This document shows positions 11,460 to 20,454 of a stretch of DNA of 64,000 nt, piece after piece; the first letter of the stretch is position 1, and each line of letters opens with the position of its first letter. The stretch covers positions 124,001 through 188,000 of the forward strand of contig JAACJM010000058.1 of assembly GCA_013368315.1 (NCBI GenBank), in the 5' to 3' direction. Below the pieces are notes generated by a model, which did no database searches, was not told the origin of the DNA, and saw only the letters and a list, made by a program, of their open reading frames with translations. Source of the DNA: Tetrapyrgos nigripes (Eukaryota; Basidiomycota; Agaricomycetes; Agaricales; Campanellaceae). The position numbers and the translations under genes are program-made.

Positions 11460-11900
11460 ATGAGATTCTTCACTGGACTCACCTCTGTCGCCTTCCTACT
11501 CCTCCCATCTATCACCGGTGCCGTCCAGCTCCAGTACGACAACCACTACGACGATGGCAGCGCTTCCCTCACCACCGTCGCGTGCTCTGATGGTGTTAAT
11601 GGTCTCATCACTCGTTTTGGGTTCCAAACGCTCGGGGCTATCCCCCGGTTCCCTCATATCGGTGCAGCAGCAGCAGTTGCTGGATGGAACTCACCCAATT
11701 GCGGAACGTGCTGGAAATTGACTTACACCAACGGCAATGGCAAGACAACGTCCATCAATGTGCTGGCAGTTGACCATGCTGGTACTGGATTTAATATCGC
11801 TCAGGCTGCTATGGACGAGTTGACTGGTGGACAAGCCGTTGCGCTGGGAAATGTGCAAGTTACCTCTAGTCAGGTTGCAGTCTCGAATTGCGGATTGTAA
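11460..11900 (+). CDS. Cerato-platanin 2 (secreted, 146 aa)
   Basis: A close paralogue of copy 1, with the same signal peptide and the same intronless coding layout. One residue longer, with cysteines at 42, 81, 84 and 144. Signatures CSDGVNGLITRFG, NSPNCGTCWKLTY and VDHAGTGFNIAQ are intact. Most differences lie in loops (DDP to DDG, GDIPGF to GAIPRF, NSGKTK to NGNGKTT). The promoter and leader are duplicated with the gene, so the two copies may share expression, although the TATA motif differs by one base. An intron (11904-11958) begins 3 bases after the stop. Function is as for the family: a small secreted double-psi barrel protein acting at the cell wall or host interface. Confidence 0.95.
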   Translation: MRFFTGLTSVAFLLLPSITGAVQLQYDNHYDDGSASLTTVACSDGVNGLITRFGFQTLGAIPRFPHIGAAAAVAGWNSPNCGTCWKLTYTNGNGKTTSINVLAVDHAGTGFNIAQAAMDELTGGQAVALGNVQVTSSQVAVSNCGL

Positions 11901-11903
11901 TTG

Positions 11904-11958
11904 GTGAGTTGTTTTTCGTTGAGTGGAAGTGCAAGGATGACTGATGCTTCTTGAGTAG
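11904..11958 (+). other. Intron in the 3' UTR of cerato-platanin 2
   Basis: GTGAGT donor 3 bases after TAA; acceptor TTGAGTAG; 55 nt. Same position as in copy 1. Confidence 0.6.
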
Positions 11959-11960
11959 AT

Positions 11961-14017
11961 GGTATTGAATACTTGTATCACCACTGGACTGTGCTGGACT
12001 ATGGACTTTGCATGGACTGTGATTGGACTTTTGTACTTCATTGGACTATCGAACTGGCACAAATTTGTATGCGAATGTACTTGTTGTAGGACAGTAGTAC
12101 AATTGCTGTGATTGAAAATGATTTCGCCTGATTCTTGTTATAATGATCAACTGCAAATGTAATGTGTCAACTTTTGAACGATGACTCAACGAATACCTTA
12201 GTCGTATCCGGAGCATTCCTGAGTACAGAAGTGCACTTTCAAAGTAGCAATGTACGGTGTGATCTGTGGAGCGTTCTTGGGCACTATCCACGCATTTCCT
12301 CCATCAGAGGGAGGGCGGCTGAAAAGGACGGGTGAGAAGTCCGAGTCATGACAACTCCTTCAAGTTAACTCACAATTCCCCGCAAGACAGCGTTGTTTGC
12401 TCGAGACTATCTAGGCGTTGGGAGATTACGAAACATGGTCAGAAATGCACGTCACAGGCTTCTGAAGGCTTGCTGAACTAATGGTAGATCGTGGTGACCA
12501 AACCAAAATATCGTTTTCGTCGACCTCACTCTTTCTTGGCCTCGTTCTTCGTTCTTCTGGCTTTAAACTGTTTGTAAATTGGATTATAAAACTGTAGAGA
12601 TACTCTAGTATGTAAGATACGAAAATATATGACCTTTATGCGCAAAGTAGGGTGACTCCTATTCCATAGGCTCCTCATCTTCTTTTTCATACCGTGCAGA
12701 AACAAGTCACATCAGTGCCAATACTGGATAGAACTCTCTTAATTACAATATCAAGTGATACACATATCGCCCCGAAAATCGAAAGACAAGCTAGGATGAT
12801 TTGGCTGCGTGCAAAGATCACTTGAAGATCACAGATCACAATAGGTTCGCAAAGTGACTGTGGCTGTAAGTGTGTGAATGTGGCACGATTTTGGGAATTA
12901 AGGACGGTAAATAAGGAACAGACGACGTACTGATTGCGGCGGCTCGGCCAAGGATGCTGAGAGCTCCAGTGTTTTTGTGTGTATTGTAAGTTCTCGTTCA
13001 AGTAGCCAAAAGTTGCTCATAGAACAGGATGCACTACGACCCTGGCCACAGTCCTGCAGTGGTCCGAAGTTCCAAAGATAGTCTGGGCCCCATTTTCTCC
13101 AAGTCCATGAGAATCAGACCGCTTTTCAGTGAACTTGAAGTTGCCGTCGTCAACTTCGATTCAATAAGATGTGACCCACACTGGCAGCGAAGCTCGAAGC
13201 AGATCTGAATGATAAGGACTGAAGTCATCAGCTGGATCCGAGGAGTCCAGTGATGTCGCAGATTTTGTGCATGATCTCCACTGGGCGGTATTGATAAGAA
13301 GGAAGAGACGAACCCCAAAGATGAACTTTGAACTTTATCACCCAACAATCTCAGCGTTGACGTCGACGGTGTGGCCAACTGCAGTTCTTCTAGTATGTCA
13401 CCGGTGCTTCAAAATGACAGCAGCTGTTTGATAATGATAACGAGTTTAGCGCTGGAGCTTATAGAATTAGAATCAGGTATCATGGAGAAGGAGGTAATGG
13501 CCCACGAATGCTAACCCTCGATCCCTTGCAGCATCATTCAAGTGCTTCAGCTTGATCTGTATCCGTCATGATGGAGGCAGTCCAACGATCCAATAGCTAA
13601 TTAGGAAAGAAAAGCTCGCAAAAGTATTTTTTGGAGACGCACGTTTGTGTTGAGATTCGACCTGGAATAGTGAGACCCAACAGAGTTTCTTGAGAGCTTC
13701 AGGTGACGTCGTACTGAAAGATTCGTTTCCGGAGGCCACAAGTGACTTTGAAAGCTGAAAGCCTCATACATCATCCATTCCTGTTGGAATGGAATTTCCT
13801 ACGTGATGTTGAGGTCAGGGAGAATATGATCATTGCGGCAGAAATATTTCAAGAGGTTGACCTAGCAAGCAAAGCGGCGAGAAATGGTGACGCCACCGGA
13901 ACCAAACAATCAAACAATCCACGAACAAGTCACGTTTCCAAGACGCGTCGACCTTCGCGTGCATCACCACGCGCGTCTCACTCTCAGCACCTCCCCCTCC
14001 CCCTCCTCATCATCATC
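11961..14017. other. Intergenic stretch with a possible gene remnant
   Basis: No intact gene is recognised over 2 kb. On the minus strand, 13010-12690 has coding-like pieces. One ends GALSILGRAAAI at a GTACGT donor. After a TTACAG acceptor comes TVTLRTY, and in another frame FARSQIILACLSIFGA. This order resembles the middle of basidiomycete DUF6533-type membrane proteins (RTW/Y-A-x-W/F then hydrophobic). A small TGTGATC duplication breaks the frame. This is a weak call. Confidence 0.25.
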
Positions 14018-15137
14018 ATGCCCGAAACCAACGCCAACGCCCAAAACGGAGACAAAAGCTTCAACTCTACATCCTCCAGTCCTAATCCCGACTCTGTAGG
14101 CAACGATTACACCTCGATATCAGATTCCGAGCTCTCTCAAGCGGATTTTGAAAAGAAATGTTCAGAGAGGATAGGGTTGAGGAAGATGACACCAGCGGAG
14201 GAGATGGTTGTTCATGATCCGTTGTTGAAGAGGCCGGAGAGTGTTACGGAGTTGGAGGGTGAGTGGTAGCTTTGCTATTCCATGTAAACGCCGAATTGAC
14301 ATCCCCCTTCTAGCAACCCACAACCGAATCCTCTCAAACCTCCGCTCCCGAATCTCTACCCTCCAATCCGACGAGTTATTCGAACAGACGCTGTTCAAAG
14401 GTCCGCAGATAGGGCTGGAGGAAACACCTATTCCCAATGCTACTGCATTGATGAGTGGGAGTATGAGTATGACCTGGTCGGGGTTGGGGTTGGGGTCTCA
14501 ATCCCAGTCTCAGTCTCGTTCCTCCTGGGCAAACCCCGGCGTCCAGTCTCAATCTCATATGCATTCACACCCACACCTCATTGGCGGACGCCCAACCGCA
14601 ACAACAACAGCACCTGGCCCAGGTCCAAGTCTTCCACTCCCAACAAACGACATCGACAGCATCATGCGTAGCATGATGGGTCCTTCGAGTTTGAGTGTGA
14701 GGTATGATCCGTATAGGAATGCGACGTATAGACATGGGCACGAGGATCCCGGTTCCAATGGTTTGGATGCGACAGAAACCGAAACCGTTGCTGATAGTGA
14801 TAATGAAATTCGGACTCAGACTCAGACACCTGCATCATCCTCAGCAACCACAGCACCCTCTACTGTACAACCCGTATCCTCCCAACCACCACAACAGCAG
14901 CAGCAGCAGCAACAGTTGAAGCATAAAACGAGATTTGCGGCTTTACCGATACCGGATCGGCCGAGAGATAAGGAGAAAAAGGGAGGCGGTATGGATGTGG
15001 ATGTGTCTTCTTCGACGAGTGGGAGTGGGAGGATTGGAGGAGAGAAGAGTGCGGGTGGAGATGGAGGAAGTGGTGAAGGCGGAGGTAGAGGCGGAGGAGT
15101 TGGAAACAGTAGGAATGGAATTGGGACCGGATTATGA
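14018..15137 (+). CDS. Low-complexity protein of unknown function (2 exons, 354 aa)
   Basis: Exon 1 is 14018-14258 and exon 2 is 14314-15137, joined by a 55-nt GT-AG intron in phase 1. Residues about 30-115 are the only ordered-looking part: an acidic Ser/Asp start, then KCSERIGLRKMTPAEEMVVHD and a helical stretch (ATHNRILSNLRSRISTLQSD). The remainder is Ser/Gln-, Gly/Pro- and Thr-rich, with an SQSQSQSRS run, about eight consecutive Gln, and a Gly-rich C-terminus. I do not recognise the family. The composition would suit a nuclear or regulatory protein, but that is a guess. The start was chosen because it follows an A/C-rich, pyrimidine-rich leader (catcatcatcATG). The frame stays open upstream to 13742, so a longer N-terminus is possible. 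Confidence 0.6.
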
Positions 15138-15574
15138 ACGGGTAGTGATAGTACCTTGTGAATCCTAGAGTCTTCGGATTAGATGTACACTAAGTCATGT
15201 CCGTCCTGCGGCCTATGAATACTCATGTATCTTTCAAGTTATAACTTACAGTATATTATCACTGTTGGAATAACTTAAATTCCTCCATACGTATTTACGA
15301 GGCCCTTTTAAGGGACAAGTTCTTACAAATTCTTACACCAATGTTACACACGTCGTTTCTGCGTAGGGCTATGCTCATTAGCTCCTCCTGATTGGTTGGC
15401 AATTCCCGCCAACCCTAGTCACTAAATGTGGGCCTCGTTCTCGTGCCACGCGCAGGGATGGCCCACATTTCCTTCGTTACGTATCAGAATGCCTTTGCCT
15501 TCATGCCTTCAAGCTTCAAATTGGGGTTTTGAGTTATCCCTGACCATTTGTAATTTTTGGTCCGACTCATTCGC
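15138..15574. other. Spacer before the tandem repeat
   Basis: Probable 3' UTR of the preceding gene, then unassigned sequence. Nothing recognised. Confidence 0.35.
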
Positions 15575-15970
15575 GCAGTCCCCTCACCACCCTCACTGGA
15601 CGAGCGCTGAGCGCCGAGCAACAAGCAACAAGCAACGAGTAGCTTAATCTTCTGGACCCGCTACCAATGAAAATTCCATACATCCCTCCAAAAAAGAAAA
15701 GAACGCAATCCCTTCACCACCCTCGCATGACGAGCGCCGTGCGCCGAGCAACAAGCAACAAGCAACGAGTAGCTTAATTTTCTGGATCCGCTACAAAGGG
15801 GGTGGCGGAATGGAAATCCTATACATCCCCTCCAAAAAAAAAAGAACGCAATCCCCTCACGAGTCACCACCCTCGCAGGACGAGCGCCGAGCAACAAGCA
15901 ACGAGTTACTTGATCTTCTAGACCCGCTACCAAGGGGTGGCGGAATGGAAACCCCATACATCCCAAATAA
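15575..15970. repeat. Three-copy tandem repeat, units of about 123-143 bp
   Basis: Units start near 15575, 15705 and 15848. Each begins with gc-ag/aa-tccc-tcaccaccctc and contains short GAGCAACAAGCAAC direct repeats. Each goes on to ctggacccgctacca and ends in catcc(cctccaaaaaa)gaacg. Copies 2 and 3 share an extra gggtggcggaatgga block missing from copy 1. Unit length varies by indels. It lies directly beside the recombinase fragment. Confidence 0.85.
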
Positions 15971-16035
15971 ATTTAGCAAGACTAATCATCTTGCGGTATC
16001 GTTCGAAAAGAATTTCGAGAGAGAGAATAGGCGAA

Positions 16036-16283
16036 TCACGGGGAGTCCTGGAGTCTTTGAAGTTTGCGCGTGAAAAGATTCGGATGAGCAGGGTATAGGG
16101 AGTCGCGGGATTGTAGGTAGCGCTTGATTATCTTCACTGGGCAGTCCTCTTCTCCTGTAGCTCGTAATACAATCTTGTTCCCGTCGAATTGCTTGTCAGA
16201 TTTATGGGTAGGGAGAAGAAACTCGAGATGCTCGTCATCAAAATTTAAAGAGGATCGCATAACTACCTTGCGCAGCTCGCGGC
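16036..16283 (-). pseudogene. Tyrosine recombinase (Crypton/DIRS-type) fragment
   Basis: Minus-strand frame of about 82 residues reading AELRKVVMRSSLNFDDEHLEF, then LLPTHKSDKQFDGNKIVLRA and KRYLQSRDSLYP. This resembles the middle of the tyrosine-recombinase domain found in many basidiomycete Crypton- or DIRS-like elements: a GEL..L segment, a beta-hairpin with ..HK(T/S)D, and a helix with SRDxLFP. The upstream part, where the first catalytic Arg would lie, is cut at 16283, exactly where an inverted-repeat element begins. Downstream the frame runs into stops before the HxxR/Tyr part. It is therefore a dead relic. Family assignment is by pattern and moderately sure; the choice between Crypton and DIRS is open. 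Confidence 0.5.
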
Positions 16284-16757
16284 ATCAGTATTTTGACGAG
16301 TTACTGGTTTTGACTGGTTTTTGACTGGTTCCAGCCAAAACCAGTCAAAAACCAGCCATCCATTTACCAGTGCACCAACCGAAAATTTTCGCAACCAGTG
16401 AAATGTGCACGATGAGTATGGCAAGTGAGAACAACATCGCGAATGGCGTCCAATTTGTCTTGGCATCGCTTAACACATCACCGGCGTTGTCCCTGATATT
16501 GATCAACGACCGGTAATGATTGCTGTCGTTGCCAGGGACGATAATCGGGACCTATCCGACGCTTTCCCGACACAGCACCGACGCTCCTGACACGTTGGAT
16601 CCGGAGTTGTCAAAAATGCTCCTCATCCATCCTGGATTCTCTATTGAGCTTATGGCAACTATTTTTGATCTTGTATAATTCACATAGCAATGAGTTATAA
16701 ATTTGACCTGCTGAACCAGTAAGAACCAGTAGCCAGTATCTTGTCAAAACACTGATG
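16283..16757. mobile_element. Short non-autonomous TIR element (about 475 bp)
   Basis: The ends are inverted copies: CATCAGTATTTTGACGAG at the left and CTTGTCAAAACACTGATG at the right, with similarity extending to about 25 bases (22 match). Both ends carry clusters of AACCAGT/ACTGGTT motifs, including a compact palindrome near 16310-16355. There is no coding capacity. I could not find a matching target-site duplication, so the superfamily is uncertain; the CAGT-type tips would suit hAT. It interrupts the recombinase fragment. Confidence 0.55.
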
Positions 16758-17164
16758 GGTGCAAGGGGGTCCGAAAAAAAAAATTAACGACCGGGGGTCG
16801 GAAAAAAATTTAGTGCCTCGGTCGAGGAACCTACCTACCTTACCTTCTATATAAGGTAAGTTCACACGAGTTTACCTGCCAAATATAGTATGTGCACATG
16901 ACCTAAAGTCTCATGCTTTGCCAGACAGTCGGAACCTTACCTGGCTCGCGCTCAGAAATACTGCATAATTGTCATAAAACATCTGGTGAGCATATATTTA
17001 TGTGTTTAACTTCACAGCTCACCAGATTGACACCCGCCAGCATGCTTGCCAGCTCCAAATTAGTCAGTAAAAAAAAAATTTTAAGGGCTTCACCAGGGAA
17101 CCTACCTACCTAGCCCTGGTACGGGATTCTCTGGCCCGGACCCCCTTGGATGGGTGCGCCACTG
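16758..17164. mobile_element. Partial TIR element with hAT-like end
   Basis: The right end, read inward, is CAGTGGCGCACCCATCC followed by AAGGGGGTCCG, typical of fungal hAT MITE tips. The left side keeps only the inner part (GGGTGCAAGGGGGTCCG at 16757-16774). Both inner flanks carry A-rich runs and a repeated AACCTACCTACC (16830, 17099). The outer left tip seems lost where it abuts the preceding element. Confidence 0.4.
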
Positions 17165-19067
17165 TATCCGGCCAAACCAACTCTCCCAACTTCATAATGG
17201 CCAAAAAACCCACAAAAAGTATCATCAAGAATAAAAGATCATTGAGATCATTTGAGTTCTTCAAATTGTACCCTCTGACTGATCCCTCCTTCCACACACA
17301 GCAGGGATGAGTGCATTTTTATCGGGCATTTTTGAACTGGGGTAAATCTCGAATATTTCCACAATGGCCGGACTACTTCATATGGGACCATTTTTAGGCT
17401 GAACTTCTATATGGAGTAGCTTTGGCGCCAAGCAAAAACCCAAGATTTATTTGTCCAAAAATTTGGTCCAAATATGCACTCTACATATATGATATATCTG
17501 AAGTCACATAGATAAAGTCACATGCATTGATTACTAATCAGTCCTTCCATATATAGTATATCTAATGTCACACGTTATCTGATAAAATAGAGATAAAGTC
17601 ACATGTATTGATTATTACTAATCAGATTGTCCACATGTACATAAGCTTAAAGTACAACGAGGAGGCGTTGAGAAGGCGACTTGGATACTCCTCAAACCAC
17701 CTGGTTAATTGATCCATTTCTCATTCTGAAATAGCAGGAAACACTTCAAGACCTCTTAAAAACTTGGTATCATGTCATCCTCGGCCTCGGGAATGTACTT
17801 AGGCACCCACCTGGAGAGGGACCAAAAAAAATTAGCAGGACCTCAGACCTCCCCATAGGTGATATGCTGGATATCTGTTCTGGCACCCCCTTTCCCACCA
17901 CCATCCACCATCCACCATCTACTATTGACTAGACTACCACTAGTATTAGAAGCTCAATACTTATGGCCCATCCCAACCCATCCCTGGGATCATCATCTGT
18001 CATCCTCAATATCAGGACTTGAACTCTACCTTCAAATATTCAATACCAACATGATTATGAAGGATAGCAGATATGTTTGAGATATGTAATAGATCCACAT
18101 TGGTTGGAAAAATGGCAATTGCCTGATCAGGCCTGACTGCCTGATCAGGGCTTATCAGTATTGGCTGAGGAAATGGTCTGAAGTGGTCATGGTTGATCAG
18201 GCAGTCATTGTCAAGGTCGTCGATACACTCAAATAACCACCCAAGTCACACACTAAGAGAGCAGATACAGACAGATGGATTGAGAGATATGTAGAGAGAA
18301 AGTGAAACGAGTAAGCTGACTAGGCTCTACACTGCATAGTAGTAGTACAGAGCGGAGATGAAGTGAACGAACTGGGGAATCAGTTACAAGATATCTTGAG
18401 TATATATGAGGAATGCGAAGGGATGGGAAAAGTAAATAAAAATAGAATGGTACCATATGGTTAAGAAAGATAGGAAGATCAGATCAATCAAGTTAAAGAT
18501 AGGAAGCATAGATACAAGATAAGAAAGATGGGAAGATTGATTGACAGTTATTATAGAGTTTGACGAGTTTTATAAAGTTCAAAGTCAGAAGTATAAGGTT
18601 GAAGGGTTTATCGAGGAAATGCAATGGACGAATGATCAGAGAAAGGGTTCAATAATAAATTAGAAGAGGAAGGGGGGCAGAGAACTGTAGCAGTCCGTGA
18701 CAGTCATCAGCCCAGATCATATCTGGCTTGCAACGTTGTCAGGACCAGTCAGCAATGACCATGTTGTAGGTGGTATCTTTTATGCAGGTCCAGCCATGGA
18801 ATTGTGCATTCCGAATGGGAACGTCAACTTATGGTTGTATCCTGTCTGAGGCTTGTGATGTTCAGACGATTTAGGGGTCAGCACCTCCATCAATGAGAAA
18901 CCGAGTGAGTTGACAGCTGCGAATGGCAACACTTTCACATGCAGTGAATCTTGACGGAAAAGCTTGCAAGAATTCTACATAGTTGGCTAAGGCAGTGGTT
19001 AGGACAGATCAGGGCTCATCACCTTCAAAGATTGAGGGTATAAGAGGCTTGTACACTTACTGTGGGG
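17165..19067. other. AT-rich intergenic stretch, no gene seen
   Basis: About 1.9 kb with only short open frames. Contains a CCATCCACCATCCACC microrepeat near 17900 and the GCCTGATCAGGC palindromes at 18121-18149. No family signature. Confidence 0.4.
18121..18149. repeat. Paired GCCTGATCAGGC palindromes
   Basis: A perfect 12-base palindrome at 18121-18132 is followed by an 11-of-12 copy at 18139-18149. Related TGATCAGG motifs occur nearby at about 18204, 19006 and 20112. Confidence 0.6.
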
Positions 19068-19910
19068 TAATGCCCTCGTGGCCCAGTGGTGAGGCGTGCA
19101 TATGGTGGCTGTGTAAATGATCCCAGTGCTGAGCAGCTCAACAACATCTCCCAGTCTCCCAAACCTTCTCCTTTGCACCCCTGTGCTCTACACGCACTCA
19201 AATATCACCATCTTTCTCTTCGTTCTTCTCCCACATCTGTCCAGCTCGCTTTCCTCACATCTTCCAACACACACACAACTCACACATTGTCTGCCGATGC
19301 GGATGACTCATGCTGGTGAGGTAAGTGAGCCAGTTATCTGAATCCACGCCTGTCTCCTATTCCAGGTTCTAAGTCTAGGCCGTCAAAAACAGTCTAGGAC
19401 AACTGGACTGCAGGGGGGCGTATGCTCGTCTGCAGGGCTTTCAGGATTGGCTTGCTTGGTGCCTACATCCCTCAGCACTGCTCTATCTCCTTCCCCCTCC
19501 CCTTCCTCCATCCCTCTTGACCCAGTTTCTTTGGCTCCTTCTGTGTTTCCCAGTTTCCCTGTGATGGCCTCTGTAGTATACTTATCTCTACTTTTCTTTG
19601 TAATTAGTTTCCTCTCTCTGCATCTACATTCACTAACCTTCTCAGTATGTTTTGTTATCTCCTGCCTTCTCCCAGGTCCTATCCCGCTCTGTGTCGAGAC
19701 ACATCATACCGTCTCTGCACCTTCATGTCAAGTCATTGTCATACCGTCTCTGTGTCGTACCAGCGCTTCAGAGGTGTAGATGCCCTACCCTGCCTGTGAG
19801 GATTGGCCCTACATCACTGTTGCTTGCCCTGCAGCATCCAGCAATTGGGTCCATGTAGTAGCTCCTTGTAGCTAGTATGGTGCAGTGTAATTCTATCTAT
19901 CTATGACAAA
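19068..19910 (+). mobile_element. SINE/LINE-like non-LTR candidate
   Basis: The left part has a good tRNA-type A box (TGGCCCAGTGGT at 19079-19090) in a gccctcgtggcccagtggtgagg context. A weak B-box-like stretch (GTGTAAATGATCC) follows about 20 bases later. A C/T-rich body leads to a short TATCTATCTATG tail at about 19893-19904, typical of retroposed 3' ends. Target duplications were not identified, so the boundaries and even the unity of the element are uncertain. Confidence 0.3.
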
Positions 19911-20454
19911 AATTCAGTGCAAGAGTTCAAATACAGTTAGAGACTCAATAATTACTTAGGGTTAGTTTGTGTACTAGTCTAGTGAGTAATACTGTAAGTC
20001 AATTTGAAAGCTAGAGATTTGGGTGTAGTCTCAGAGACAGTCATAAGTAAGAGGAGGGCCTTAGGAAAGGCAGGAGTAGATTGATATATTTTCTGTATTT
20101 CTCTACATGCTCCTGATCAGTCCTGGTCAGTCCTGCCTATACTCAACAGTCTCATCACCTTGATCACCAGTTTTTCAGCTAATGACTATCAGCAGTGCTA
20201 CTTTTTCCTGATTGAATGACGAACACTGATCAGCGCATTTTAGGTCTGATTTGACATTTTCCATTTTTCCGACATCATTATATGTAGCACAATAATAGAT
20301 ACTATCATTCAACGCTCAACTAATGAATGGCTTGGACTTGGGCCTACATAGACAGAGTCTCTGTGGCAAAACCATGATAAGAACTGCCCAATGCTTCAGT
20401 GACGATTTCGACATTGTCATAGTATCCCAGTCGTACATACTCGCCCAGCCAACG

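Larger units (their letters stand above)
10755..11960 (+). repeat. Tandem segmental duplication, copy B (promoter + cerato-platanin 2)
   Basis: Direct copy of the segment at about 8570-9700. Homology runs from about 800 bases upstream of the TATA box, through the coding sequence, to the intron after the stop codon. Confidence 0.8.

Noticed and set aside
16283..16757. Assigning the element firmly to hAT
   Set aside because: CAGT-type tips fit, but the flanking 8-mers (cgcggcat and atgggtgc) do not match.
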